Positions 16,050-25,644 of a stretch of 64,000 nt of DNA are shown here, in pieces. The stretch comes from Hyphomicrobium_A sp963728165 (lineage in GTDB: Bacteria; Pseudomonadota; Alphaproteobacteria; Rhizobiales; Hyphomicrobiaceae), in NCBI GenBank assembly GCA_963728165.1, contig CAVSIY010000008.1:62001-126000 (forward strand). Reading direction: 5' to 3'. How positions within the stretch are numbered: the stretch's first letter is position 1; each line of letters begins with the position of its first letter. The notes under the pieces are model-generated. The model was not told where the DNA came from. It made no database searches and saw only the letters and a program-made list of their open reading frames with translations. Made by a program: the position numbers and the translations under genes.

Positions 16050-17135
16050 ATGACCGCGTTCCGGCAGACTCTGAGGACGGCGGCCGATCTGGCGGATGCG
16101 GGGCTCATCTCGCGCGAGCGCGCTGCTGAGGTCACGGCCGTGGAGGCGCGCTACGCTGTGGCGGTGACACCGGCGATGGCGGCGCTGATCGATGCGGCCG
16201 ACGTCGACGACCCCATCGCGCGCCAGTTCATCCCGGACGCGCGTGAGCTCGAGCGGCACGTAAGCGAGCGCGACGACCCGATCAGCGACGATCTCAAGAG
16301 CCCGGTGCCTGGCCTGGTGCACCGCTACCGCGACCGCGTGCTCCTGAAGCTCGTCGCCGCCTGTCCGGTCTACTGCCGCTTCTGCTTCCGCCGCGAGATG
16401 GTGGGCCCCGGGAAGGCGGCGCCCCTTTCCGACGAGGAGCTTGCGGCAGCGCTCGCCTACATCCGCGCGCACCCCGAGATCTGGGAGGTGATCCTGACGG
16501 GGGGCGATCCGCTCATCCTCTCACCGCGCCGGGTTGCAGAGGTCACAGCTGCGCTTCAAGCGATCGCGCACGTCAAGGTGCTGCGCTGGCACAGCAGAGT
16601 GCCGGTCGTGGCGCCCGAGCGCATCACGCCGGCCCTCGTCGAAGCCATGCGCGCGCCGTCGAAGACGGTCTACATGGCGCTCCACACCAATCACCCGCGC
16701 GAGCTGACGGACTTGGCCCGCGCTGCCTGCGCGAGGCTCATCGACGCCGGCATCGCCATGGTGAGCCAGACGGTGCTGCTCAGAGGCGTCAACGACGACG
16801 CCGACACGCTCGAAGCCTTGATGCGCGCCCTGGTGGAGACACGCGTGAAGCCCTACTACCTGCACCATGGCGACCTGGCGCCGGGGACGGCCCACTTCCG
16901 CACCACCATCGCCGAAGGCCAGGCGCTGATGCGCGCGTTACGCGCCCGTCTTTCCGGCCTCGCGCTGCCGACGTACGTGCTCGACATCCCTGGCGCGCAC
17001 GGCAAGGTGCCGATCGGGCCTGCGCATCTCTCGCCGGGCGCAGAAGGCTATACGCTGCGCGACGCCCATGGAGAGCCCCACAGCTATGAGGACTGCTGCG
17101 CGGGGGCGCCTCAGCCGATGACGGCAATCTTGTAG
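16050..17135 (+). CDS. epmB: EF-P (R)-beta-lysine synthase EpmB / lysine 2,3-aminomutase family radical SAM protein
   Basis: 361 aa from ATG 16050 with GGGAGAGG just upstream. Radical SAM motif CPVYCRFCFRRE gives C-x3-C-x2-C near residue 110. Flanking conserved blocks are DPISDDLKSPVPGLVHRYRD, VILTGGDPLILSPRRV, LRWHSRVPVVAPERI and VKPYYLHHGDLAPGTAHFRT, the last being the PLP-lysine region of the aminomutase family. A C-terminal Cys pair (DCCAG) is also present. The length (about 360 rather than ~415) and the presence of efp and epmA within 5 kb favour EpmB, which supplies (R)-beta-lysine for EF-P, over a catabolic KamA. Its last 25 bp overlap the convergent gene at 17111. Confidence 0.88.
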   Translation: MTAFRQTLRTAADLADAGLISRERAAEVTAVEARYAVAVTPAMAALIDAADVDDPIARQFIPDARELERHVSERDDPISDDLKSPVPGLVHRYRDRVLLKLVAACPVYCRFCFRREMVGPGKAAPLSDEELAAALAYIRAHPEIWEVILTGGDPLILSPRRVAEVTAALQAIAHVKVLRWHSRVPVVAPERITPALVEAMRAPSKTVYMALHTNHPRELTDLARAACARLIDAGIAMVSQTVLLRGVNDDADTLEALMRALVETRVKPYYLHHGDLAPGTAHFRTTIAEGQALMRALRARLSGLALPTYVLDIPGAHGKVPIGPAHLSPGAEGYTLRDAHGEPHSYEDCCAGAPQPMTAIL

Positions 17136-17392
17136 ACGAGCAGGATCAACACCGTCGCGATCAAGCCGCCGATCACAATCCGAAAGCGTCCCCAGGCATG
17201 GCAGACGAGCGCCGCCGCCAGAACCACGGTGGTGAAAAGTGCGCCGCCGACATATGGCGTCACTTGCGCGATCGTGAGCGCCGCTCCCTCAACGTATTGC
17301 AGCCGAAACACCTCGCCGAGTGAGCGGATGATGATGAGCAGGAGCACACCCAGCGCAATCTGGGAAAGACCGTGTGGCGAGATACCTCTCAT
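17111..17392 (-). CDS. Small membrane protein of unknown function
   Basis: 93 aa from ATG 17392 (MRGISPHGLSQIALGVLLLI). It has three predicted membrane helices: QIALGVLLLIIIRSLGEVF, YVGGALFTTVVLAAALVCHA and IVIGGLIATVLILLVYKIAV. A longer in-frame start at 17449 would run over the palindrome at 17424 and is less likely. No family is recognised. It is divergent from the molybdopterin oxidoreductase gene, so the palindrome between them could serve both. Confidence 0.6.
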   Translation of the reverse strand: MRGISPHGLSQIALGVLLLIIIRSLGEVFRLQYVEGAALTIAQVTPYVGGALFTTVVLAAALVCHAWGRFRIVIGGLIATVLILLVYKIAVIG

Positions 17393-17423
17393 GGTTGCAG
17401 CCCCCAACGTTGCTTGCACGCCC

Positions 17424-17441
17424 GTCTGACCTGGGTCAGAC
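17424..17441. promoter_or_regulatory. 18-bp palindrome between divergent genes
   Basis: GTCTGACC-TG-GGTCAGAC is a perfect 8+2+8 inverted repeat in the divergent gap between the small membrane protein (17392) and the molybdopterin oxidoreductase (17494). Its size and symmetry fit a dimeric repressor operator (TetR-, GntR- or MarR-like). No regulator gene is adjacent. Confidence 0.5.
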
Positions 17442-17493
17442 TGCCCCACAATACAAGGTCCGCCACAAGGACCCTTCCATGGGGAGCAACCGT

Positions 17494-19626
17494 ATGAACG
17501 AGCCGCTCAAGCGCGAAACCTTTTTCGGCGCCTGCCCGCACGACTGCCCCGACACCTGCGCCATGATCTACGAGGCGGAGGACGGCAAGCTCGTCAACGT
17601 CAAGGGCAACAAGGACCATCCCATCACGCGCGGCACCCTGTGCGTGAAGCTCAAAGATTTCCACGATCACCACGCAAATCCCGACCGGCTGATGTATCCG
17701 CTGCGCCGCTCCGGCCCCAAAGGCTCCAAGCAGTTCGAGCGCATCACCTGGGACGAGGCCATCGCCGAGATCGGCAAGCGCTGGCGCGAGATCATCGCCA
17801 CGTACGGCAGCCAGGCCATCATGCCCTACAGCTATCTCGGCAACATGGGCCTCGTGCAGGGCATCAACTCGGGCGACCCGTTCTTCAACAAGCTCGGCAC
17901 CACCGTCAACGAGAAGACGTTCTGCACGTCGGGCTCCTCGACGGCGTGGCTGCTGACGAACGGCCCGACCGGAGGCGTCGACCCGGAAAGCTTCGTGCAC
18001 TGCAAGTACATCGTGATCTGGGCGTGCAACTCCATCTCGACCAACCTGCATCATTGGCCCTTCGTGCTGGAAGCACAGAAGCGCGGCGCCAAGGTCGTCG
18101 TCATCGACACCTACAAGTCGCGCACCGCCAAGGCCGGCGACTGGCACATCTGCCCCAAGCCCGGCACCGACGGCGCACTCGCCATGGGCTTCATCAATTC
18201 GATGATCGAGCAGGGCCTCGTCGATCAGGACTACGTCGACAACTACACCGTCGGCTATCCGGAGCTGAAGGAGCGGGCGCGTGAGTTCACGCCCGAGTAC
18301 GTCGAGAAGATCACGGGCGTGAAGGCGGCCGATATCGCCACCTTCGCGCGCGAGTTCGCAACCTCGCAACCCTCCGCCATTCGCATCGGCGTAGCGATCG
18401 AGCGCTCGGCCGGCGGAGCGCAGGCCTCGCGCGCCATCTACTGCCTGCCGGCGCTTGCGGGATCGTGGCGCCACGTCGGCGGCGGCGTGCTCCAGCTGCC
18501 GCTGTGGGAGTTTCCGGTCGATTGGGTGAAGGCGGCGCGGCCCGATTTCATCAAGCCGGGCACCCGCGTCGTCAACAATCTGCGCTTGGGTGGCGCGCTT
18601 ACCGGCGAGATGAAGCTCGATCCGCCGATCAAGAGCCTGTTCGTGTTCTGCACCAACCCGGTCAGCCAGACGCCTGAGACCAACAAGATCGTCGAGGGCC
18701 TGAAGCGCGAGGACCTGTTCACGGTCGTTGCCGAGCACTTCCTCACCGACACGGCGAAGTACGCCGATATCATCCTGCCGTCGGCCATGGCGGGTGAGGC
18801 CGAGGACATGATGTGGTCGTGGGGCCACTTCTACTTCACGTACAATCAGAAGGCGGTCGACCCGCCCGGCGAGTGCAAGCCGACGAGCGACATGTGGCGG
18901 CTGCTCGCCAAGGAGATGGGCTTTGACGATCCCGTCTTCAAAATGACCGATGCTGAGTTGTGCGCCGCCTACATCAACTGGGACGATCCCAAGATGGGCG
19001 GCATCGACATGGATCATTTCAAGCAGCACGGATACTTCAGGATCAACGTCGGCACCCCGGATACGCGCGCGCCGCACGTGAACGGCAACTTCCCAACGCC
19101 GTCCGGCAAAGTCGACATGCTGCTCACCGACGCCAAGAACTTCGTCGCCGGGCCGTTCCGCGCCATGTACGACGGCGACCAGGACGGCAGCGCCATCGAT
19201 CCGCTGCCGGGCTACGTGCCGGTGCGCGAATCTCCCGAGACCAACCCGGAGCTGGCCAAGGTCTATCCGCTCAACATCATCTCACCGAAAAGCCACGGCT
19301 TCCTCAACTCGTGCTACGCCAACGAGCCGCACAAGATCAAAGGCCAGGGCGAGCAGTTCGTGATGATCTCGCCGACGGATGCAGCCACCCGCAACATCCG
19401 CGAAGGCGATCCGGTGCGCGTGCAGAATGCGCGGGGCAACTTCGAGGGCGTGGCGCGCGTGACCGAGGACGTGAACCCCGGCATCGTCGTCGCGACGCTG
19501 GGCTACTGGCGCTCGCTCAACCGCTCGGACGGGTCGGTCAACTCGATCTCTTCGGACGCCTGGTCGGGGCTGGGACGCGCGCCGACCTTCTCCGACAACC
19601 TGGTCGAGGTCACGCGCATCAATTGA
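17494..19626 (+). CDS. Molybdopterin-dependent oxidoreductase (DMSO reductase superfamily)
   Basis: About 710 aa. Start 17494 follows GGGGAGC at the usual distance. The N-terminus ACPHDCPDTC...GTLCVK supplies four Cys (C-x3-C-x3-C-x~27-C) for a [4Fe-4S] cluster. The molybdopterin domain follows (DRLMYPLRRSGPKGSKQFER, ITWDEAIAEIGKRW, CNSISTNLHHWPFVLEAQKR, VVVIDTYKSRTAKAGD, FVFCTNPVSQTPETNKI, YADIILPSAM). The C-terminal dinucleotide-binding domain (INIISPKSHGFLNSCYANEP, GDPVRVQNARG) ends near residue 710. There is no twin-arginine signal, so it is probably cytoplasmic. No electron-transfer or membrane subunit is adjacent and the substrate is unknown. It is neither the nitrate nor the formate type by motif. 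Confidence 0.88.
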   Translation: MNEPLKRETFFGACPHDCPDTCAMIYEAEDGKLVNVKGNKDHPITRGTLCVKLKDFHDHHANPDRLMYPLRRSGPKGSKQFERITWDEAIAEIGKRWREIIATYGSQAIMPYSYLGNMGLVQGINSGDPFFNKLGTTVNEKTFCTSGSSTAWLLTNGPTGGVDPESFVHCKYIVIWACNSISTNLHHWPFVLEAQKRGAKVVVIDTYKSRTAKAGDWHICPKPGTDGALAMGFINSMIEQGLVDQDYVDNYTVGYPELKERAREFTPEYVEKITGVKAADIATFAREFATSQPSAIRIGVAIERSAGGAQASRAIYCLPALAGSWRHVGGGVLQLPLWEFPVDWVKAARPDFIKPGTRVVNNLRLGGALTGEMKLDPPIKSLFVFCTNPVSQTPETNKIVEGLKREDLFTVVAEHFLTDTAKYADIILPSAMAGEAEDMMWSWGHFYFTYNQKAVDPPGECKPTSDMWRLLAKEMGFDDPVFKMTDAELCAAYINWDDPKMGGIDMDHFKQHGYFRINVGTPDTRAPHVNGNFPTPSGKVDMLLTDAKNFVAGPFRAMYDGDQDGSAIDPLPGYVPVRESPETNPELAKVYPLNIISPKSHGFLNSCYANEPHKIKGQGEQFVMISPTDAATRNIREGDPVRVQNARGNFEGVARVTEDVNPGIVVATLGYWRSLNRSDGSVNSISSDAWSGLGRAPTFSDNLVEVTRIN

Positions 19627-19684
19627 GGCATTGAGCGCAACGGTGCGGTCACGAGTTCTGGCCCAGGATCCAAGGCGCGGCAGC

Positions 19685-20125
19685 ATGCGGCTTGACCTGG
19701 GCGTCGGATTCGCCATGCTGGTCGTATCGTCGCTGGGAGATTTGCCTCTGTCTGTGGCCCGCCGCTTTCTGGCCGTCCTGATCGCAACCGCCGTGGCGTT
19801 CGCGCCCGTCGGTGCGGCAATGGCGGCGCATGCGCCGGGGCCCAAGACCCAGCACGCCATGCAGCACAACTCTGCGATGGGGCAAGCGTCGGCCGCCGAT
19901 CACTCAGGAATGCATCATTGCAAGGGCGCCGGCACGCGCTCCTGTTGCTGCGACGACAAGGCCGCCTGCGCCCAGACCTGCCTGCAGAAGTGCTTTGGCC
20001 AGATGGCCGTGATGCCGCCGGGCCGGACCCTGCGGATCGCGCTGGCCTTCCGGGTCGCGCCCCGCCCCGCCGAGCGGCCGCCCGGATGGTCATCGGCCCC
20101 GCAGCTTCCTCCTCCCCGAGCCTGA
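19685..20125 (+). CDS. Small secreted Cys/His/Met-rich protein, probably metal-related
   Basis: About 146 aa from ATG 19685 (a TTG at 19631 is in frame). An N-terminal membrane/signal segment (VARRFLAVLIATAVAFAPVG) precedes a His/Met stretch (KTQHAMQHNSAMGQ, HSGMHHC) and a dense Cys cluster (SCCCDDKAACAQTCLQKC). The C-terminus is Pro/Arg rich. I recognise no family. These side chains are soft-metal ligands and the gene sits just upstream of cusB-cusA, on the same strand, so a copper-binding or copper-sensing accessory role is a reasonable inference. Confidence 0.55.
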   Translation: MRLDLGVGFAMLVVSSLGDLPLSVARRFLAVLIATAVAFAPVGAAMAAHAPGPKTQHAMQHNSAMGQASAADHSGMHHCKGAGTRSCCCDDKAACAQTCLQKCFGQMAVMPPGRTLRIALAFRVAPRPAERPPGWSSAPQLPPPRA

Positions 20126-20243
20126 CCTTCTCTTGAACCGCGAGCGCTGATCGCCGCACGCCTGAGCGCGTGCGGCAGCCGCGCATCGCGACGTCATGGG
20201 CGCGCGCCTGTGATGCATTCCCTTTTGAGAAGGACCACGACGG

Positions 20244-21530
20244 ATGCAGTTGAAACTCATTGCGATTGCCGCGGGCGCACTGGCGCTCGCCGCAGCGGCG
20301 GCCGGCGGCTACCGGCTCGGCACCGGCACCTGGCCGCGTCTCGCCGCGCATACGCCTGCCGATCACGGGACCGCCGCGGATCCCGCCATGTCTGCCAAAG
20401 TGCGCAAGCCGCTCTACTACCGCAACCCCATGGGTCTCGCCGACACCTCGCCGGTGCCGAAGAAGGACTCCATGGGCATGGACTACATCCCCGTCTACGC
20501 CGACGAGGTCGAGGACACGCCGGGCTCGGTCAAGATTAGCCTCGACCGCGTGCAGCGCTCGGGCGTGCGCACGGAGCGGGCCCAGATGCGCCATCTCGTG
20601 CGGCCCGTGCGTGCGCCCGGCGTCGCCAAGGCGGACGAGCGCACGCTGCATTCGGTGACGCTACGTGCCGACGCCTTCATCGAGAAGCTCTACGTGGAGG
20701 AAACCGGCGCACGCGTGAAAAAGGGCCAGCCGCTGTTTCGCATCTACAGCCCGGCCATGGTCAACGCTCAGGTCGATTTCCGCATTGGCTTGCCGTCGGA
20801 CCGCAGCGCCAATCTCAAGGGCGCGGAGCAGAAGCTGCGCAACCTCGAGGTGCCTGAGGCGGTGCTCGACGAGCTGAAGCGGACCGGCACGCCGGTGATG
20901 TCGATCGACTGGCCCTCGCCCGCCGACGGCTATGTGATGAAGAAGAACGTCATCGAGGGCCAGATGGTGCGCATGGGCGAGGAGATCATGCGGCTCGCCA
21001 ATCTCGACAAGATCTGGGTCATCGCCGACGTCTCCGAGCAGGACATGGGGCTCGTGGCCGTCGGGCAGCCGGTCAAGCTGCGTTTCAAGGCTTTCCCGTC
21101 GGACGTCTTCGAAGGCCGCGTGACCTTCATCCTGCACGAGCTCGACATGGCGACGCGCACGGGCCAGGTGCGCATCGAGCTCGCCAACCCCGACCGGCGC
21201 ATCAAGCACGAGATGTATGCCGACGTGGAGATCGACGCTGGCGCCAATGACAAGTCGCTCGTCGCGGTGCCCAACTCGGCCATCATCAACAGCGGCAACC
21301 GCCAGGTGGTGCTGGTGGCGCGCGGCGAGGGCCGCTTCGATCCGCGTCCGGTGACGCTGGGGCTGCGCGGTGAAGATTACACCGAGATCAAGGAGGGGAT
21401 CGCTGCCGGCGAGGAGGTCGTGGTGGCGGCGAACTTCCTCATCGACGCCGAGAGCAACTTGAAGGCGGCACTCGCCGGCTTCACGACCGACGAGACGGAG
21501 CCCGAGCCGGCACAGGGAGCCCATCCATGA
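20244..21530 (+). CDS. cusB: Heavy-metal RND efflux periplasmic adaptor, CusB-like
   Basis: 428 aa. The periplasmic membrane-fusion subunit of a tripartite Cu/Ag exporter. An N-terminal anchor (LIAIAAGALALAAAAAGGY) is followed by the heavy-metal-binding domain, YYRNPMGLADTSPVPKKDSM then GMDYIPVYADE (Met/Asp rich). The adaptor core has a barrel-sandwich hybrid (RADAFIEKLYVEETGARVKK), helical hairpin, a beta-barrel (DKIWVIADVSEQDMGLVAVG) and the C-terminal domain (VPNSAIINSGNRQVVLVARG). Its stop overlaps the start of cusA by ATGA. With cusA, copC and copD it forms a copper-handling operon. Confidence 0.92.
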   Translation: MQLKLIAIAAGALALAAAAAGGYRLGTGTWPRLAAHTPADHGTAADPAMSAKVRKPLYYRNPMGLADTSPVPKKDSMGMDYIPVYADEVEDTPGSVKISLDRVQRSGVRTERAQMRHLVRPVRAPGVAKADERTLHSVTLRADAFIEKLYVEETGARVKKGQPLFRIYSPAMVNAQVDFRIGLPSDRSANLKGAEQKLRNLEVPEAVLDELKRTGTPVMSIDWPSPADGYVMKKNVIEGQMVRMGEEIMRLANLDKIWVIADVSEQDMGLVAVGQPVKLRFKAFPSDVFEGRVTFILHELDMATRTGQVRIELANPDRRIKHEMYADVEIDAGANDKSLVAVPNSAIINSGNRQVVLVARGEGRFDPRPVTLGLRGEDYTEIKEGIAAGEEVVVAANFLIDAESNLKAALAGFTTDETEPEPAQGAHP

Positions 21531-24500
21531 TCGCCGCCATCATCCGCTGGTCGGCGCGCAACCTGGTGCTCGTGGTGCTGGGCGCGGCGTTCCTGACGGG
21601 CGCCGGTCTCTATGCCGTGCGCCACGTCCCGCTCGACGCCATCCCCGACCTCTCCGACACCCAGGTCATCGTCTACACCGAGTATCCGGGTCAGGCCCCG
21701 CAGGTGGTCGAGGACCAGGTCACGTTCCCGCTGTCGACGGCGCTCCTAAGCGTGCCGAAGGCGCGCGTGGTGCGCGGCTTTTCCTTCTTCGGCGTGAGCT
21801 TCGTCTACGTGATCTTCGAGGACGGCACCGACCTCTACTGGGCCCGCTCACGCGTACTCGAATACCTCTCCGCCGCCCAGCGCCAGCTGCCGAGCGGGGT
21901 CACGGCGACGCTCGGCCCCGACGCGACCGGCGTCGGCTGGGTCTACCAGTACGCGGTGATGGCGGCCAAGCGCACGCTCGCGGAATTGCGCACGACGCAG
22001 GATTGGCAGGTGCGCTTCGCCGTGGCCAAGGCCGAGGGCGTCTCCGAGGTCGCGAGCGTCGGCGGCTTCGTGCGCCAGTACACGGTGATCGTCGACCCGC
22101 GCCGCCTGAAGAGCTTCAACATCCCCCTTTCAAAGGTGCGCGCGGCGATCCGCGAGTCGAACATGGATGTGGGCGGGCGTGTCGTGGAGCTGGCCGAAAC
22201 CGAGTTCATGGTGCGCGGGCGCGGCTATTTCCGCGGAGTGAAAGACATCGAGCAGATCGTCCTCAAAGCGGAGGGCGGCGCGCCGGTGCTGTTGCGCGAC
22301 GTGGCCCGCGTGGAGCTGATGCCGGACGAGCGGCGCGGCGTCGCCGAGTTGAACGGCGAAGGCGAGGTGGTCACCGGCATCGCCGTGCAGCGCTTCGGCG
22401 AGAATGCGCTGTCGGTGATCGACAACGTCAAGGCGAAGCTCGCCGAGATCGCGCCGAGCCTGCCCAAGGGCACCACGATCGTTCCGGTCTACGACCGCTC
22501 CGAGCTGATCAAGCGCGCCATCGCCACGCTGAAGTCCACCCTCGTCGAGGAAAGCCTCATCGTCGCCTTCGTGTGCATGATCTTCCTCTTGCACGCGAGA
22601 AGCGCACTCGTTGCGATCCTGACCCTGCCGCTCGGCATCCTCATCGCCTACATTTTCATGTACCAGCTCGGAATCTCCTCCAACATCATGAGCCTGGGCG
22701 GCATCGCCATCGCCATCGGCGCCATGGTCGACGCCGCGATCGTGATGATCGAGAACGCGTTGAAGCACCTGGAGCGTGCGCCCCCGGGCAAGCCTCGCAT
22801 CGAGGTCCTGATCGAGGCGGCAAGCGAGGTGGGCCCGGCGCTGTTCTTCTCGCTGCTCATCATCACCGTGTCGTTCCTGCCGATCTTCACGCTCGAAGCG
22901 CAGGAAGGCCGCCTCTTCAAGCCGCTCGCCTTCACCAAGACGTTCGCCATGGCGGCGTCAGCCTTCCTGTCGGTCACGCTCGTCCCCGCACTCATGGTGA
23001 TCTTCGTGCGCGGCCACATCGTTCCTGAACGCAAGAACCCGCTCAACCGCTTCCTCATCTGGGTCTATCGGCCGGTGATAAAAACCGTGCTGAAGGCGAA
23101 GACGTTGACGATCGCCCTTGCCGTCGCCGTGCTCGCCGCAACGCTCTATCCGGCCCAGCGCGTCGGCTCGGAGTTCATGCCCACCCTTAACGAGGGCACG
23201 CTGTTCTATATGCCGACGACGCTGCCCGGCCTCTCCATCACCAAGGCGGCGGAGCTGTTGCAGACGCAGAACAAGATCATCAAGACGTTTCCCGAGGTTG
23301 CGAGCGTGTGGGGCAAGGCGGGGCGTGCCGCCACCGCCACCGACCCGGCACCGACCGAGATGTTCGAAACCGTGATCAACCTGAAGCCCGAGAGCGAATG
23401 GCCCGCGGGCATGACCACCGACAAGCTGATCGAGAAGATGGACACCGCGCTGCAGTTTCCCGGGGTGTCCAACGCCTGGACCATGCCGATCAAGGCGCGC
23501 ATCGACATGCTGGCGACCGGCATCCGCACCCCCGTCGGCGTCAAGGTGCTGGGCACCAACTTGAAGGAGATCGAGCGCCTGGCGCGCGAGATCGAGGCGG
23601 CGATCAAGACGGTGCCCGGCACCTCCAGCGCGTTCGCCGAGCGCATCCTCGGCGGCAACTACATGGAGATCACGCCCGACCGCACCGAGCTCGCCCGCTA
23701 CGGCCTCATGGTCGGGGACGTGCAGGAGGTGATCGCCTCGGCCTTGGGCGCCGAGCCGGTGACGACGGTCGTCGAGGGGCGTGAGCGCTACACGGTGAGC
23801 GTCCGCTACCCGCGCGACGTGCGCTCCGACCCCCAGGCGATCGCGCGCGAGGTGCTGGTGTCGCTCCCCAATGGCGCCTCGATTCCCTTGGGCGCCGTCG
23901 CCAAGGTGGAGCTGACGCGGGGTCCGGGCGTCGTCCGCACCGAGAACGCGCAGCTCGCGGGCTACGTCTACGTCGATGCGCGCGAGCGCGATCTCGGCTC
24001 CTACGTCGCGGACGCGAAGAAAGGCGGTGGCGGAGCGCGTGACCTTCCCGCCGGGCTACTACGCGGTCTGGAGCGGGCAGTACGAGTACTACGAGCGGGC
24101 CAAGGCCCGTCTGGAGCTGGTGGTGCCGCTGACGCTCGCCCTCGTCTTCCTCCTGCTCTACCTCAACTTCCGCCGCATCACCGAGACGCTCATCGTCATG
24201 GCCTCGCTTCCCTTTGCTCTGGTCGGCGGCCTGTGGCTCGTCTGGTATCTGGGGTTCAACCTGTCGGTTGCGGTCGCCGTCGGCTTCATCGCGCTCGCAG
24301 GCGTCGCCGCCGAGACGGGCGTCGTCATGCTGATCTATCTCGACAACGCCTTGAAGGAGGCCCGCGCGCGGGCCGCCCGCGAGAACAGGCCGCTCAGCCG
24401 CGGTGATCTGCACGAGGCGATCATGGTCGGCGCGGTGGAGCGCGTGCGCCCCAAGATGATGACGGTCGTCGCCATCACCGCAGGGCTCCTCCCCATCCTG

Positions 24501-24707
24501 TGGAGCACCGGCACCGGCTCGGAGGTCATGCAGCGCATCGCCGTGCCGATGATCGGAGGCATGCTGTCCTCGACCATCCTGACGCTGGTGGTCATCCCGG
24601 TGGTCTATGCGCTCGTCAAGGAGCGCGGGCTGCGGCGGCAGCAGCCCTCGGCAGACACTCAGCGGCCTGCTACGCTGTCGGGAGAGACCGCGGAGGTGTC
24701 GCGATGA
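21527..24707 (+). CDS. cusA: Heavy-metal RND efflux pump, CusA-like (apparent +1 frameshift)
   Basis: Inner-membrane proton-driven Cu(I)/Ag(I) exporter of the HME-RND class, about 1059 aa when repaired. It opens IIRWSARNLVLVVLGAAFL. Other features are VPLDAIPDLSDTQVIVYTEY, the TM4 motif GAMVDAAIVMIENALKHLE with the proton-relay Asp, and the metal-specific RIDMLATGIRTPVGVKV with the conserved periplasmic Met. The frame breaks at about 24023, where one extra G after DAKK switches reading to a frame that resumes with AVAERVTFPPGYYAVWSGQY. It then continues to a normal C-terminus (LYLNFRRITETLIVM, GVAAETGVVMLIYLDNALKE). Both boundaries are ATGA overlaps. The frameshift is probably a sequence error. 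Confidence 0.9.
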
Positions 24708-25267
24708 GAGTGCCGGCAAAGCCGCTTGGTAGCTATCCCTTCTACCTGCAGCCGTTCTTCGCCAACCAGCGCCGCAAGTACGGCGAGGCGTTGCAATCGG
24801 CGCTGCTGTGGGCCCGCTCCCCGAAGCTGTTCTTGGGCGTTGCCTTTCTCTACGGCATGATCGACCGGCGCTCCTCGCCCATCGAGCCGGCTCTGCGCTC
24901 CCTCATCACCGTGCGCGTGTCGCAGATCAACGATTGCCCCTTCTGCGTCGATCTCAACTCGGCGACGCTGATGAAGCGGGGCGTCCCACAGGAGAAGGTG
25001 GACGCGCTCGAGGACTGGCGCGCCAGCAATCTGTTCGATAGCCGCGAGCAGGCGTCGCTCGAGTACGCGGAAACCATGACGCGGTCCGATCTGCGGGTTG
25101 GGGATGAGCTGGTGCAGCGGTTGCGGGTCTTCTTCGACGATGACGCCATCGTGGAGCTGACCGGCCTCATCGCCTTCCAGAATCTGTCGAGCAAGTTCAA
25201 CAGCGCGTTGGGCGTGCCGGCCCAGGGGTTCTGCCGGCTGCCGCCTGCCAATAAAACCGGAGGATGA
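24704..25267 (+). CDS. Carboxymuconolactone decarboxylase / AhpD-like protein
   Basis: 187 aa, beginning MRVPAKPLGSYPFYLQPFF at an ATGA overlap with cusA. The core is the CMD/AhpD fold: SPIEPALRSLITVRVSQIND, then CPFCVDLNSATLMKRGVPQE with a redox CxxC, and a second half (YAETMTRSDLRVGDELVQRL, AIVELTGLIAFQNLSSKFNS). AhpD-type proteins are thiol reductases with peroxidase function. The usual His three residues after CxxC is replaced (CVDLN). Position inside a copper operon suggests protection against copper-induced peroxides or thiol handling, which is inference. Confidence 0.85.
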   Translation: MRVPAKPLGSYPFYLQPFFANQRRKYGEALQSALLWARSPKLFLGVAFLYGMIDRRSSPIEPALRSLITVRVSQINDCPFCVDLNSATLMKRGVPQEKVDALEDWRASNLFDSREQASLEYAETMTRSDLRVGDELVQRLRVFFDDDAIVELTGLIAFQNLSSKFNSALGVPAQGFCRLPPANKTGG

Positions 25268-25644
25268 CGATGCACGTCTATCGCGCGGCCGCGCTGGCGC
25301 TGATTATGATGGCGGCGGCCGGAGCCGCCTTCGGCCACGCCAAGATGACGTCGAGTGTTCCGAAGGACGGCGCGACGGTCCCCGCGGGCCTCGCAAAGAT
25401 CGAGATGCAGTTTTCCCATCCCATGCGCCTCACGCTCGTGCGCGTGCACCGCGCCGCTGACGACACGTACGTGGCGGTTCAGGGCGCGCTGCCCAAGGCC
25501 TTCGCCGATGCGGCCACGGTGCCAGTCGACGCGCTCGCCGAGGGCGCCTATGACGTCTCGTGGACGGCGGTGTCGAAGGACGGGCACGTGATGAAGGGGC
25601 ACTTCGCGTTTACGGTTTCAGCGGGCGCCGCGCCCGCACAATGA
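25264..25644 (+). CDS. copC: Periplasmic copper-binding protein CopC
   Basis: 126 aa. A signal peptide (VYRAAALALIMMAAAGAAFG) is cleaved just before HAKMTSSVPKDGATV, leaving the N-terminal His that binds Cu(II) in CopC. The fold continues with LAKIEMQFSHPMRL and ends SWTAVSKDGHVMKGHFAFTV, where the Asp and two His complete the Cu(II) site. The Met-rich Cu(I) loop of plasmid CopC is absent, as in most chromosomal CopC. ATGA overlaps connect it to the CMD gene upstream and copD downstream. It is thought to deliver copper to CopD. Confidence 0.92.
   Translation: MTMHVYRAAALALIMMAAAGAAFGHAKMTSSVPKDGATVPAGLAKIEMQFSHPMRLTLVRVHRAADDTYVAVQGALPKAFADAATVPVDALAEGAYDVSWTAVSKDGHVMKGHFAFTVSAGAAPAQ

Noticed and set aside
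16050..17135. Catabolic lysine 2,3-aminomutase KamA
   Set aside because: Size and linkage with efp and epmA fit EpmB better, and no lysine fermentation genes are near; not fully excluded.
17389..19077. 562-codon minus-strand frame
   Set aside because: Antisense of the molybdopterin oxidoreductase; no recognisable domain and typical GC-rich shadow composition.
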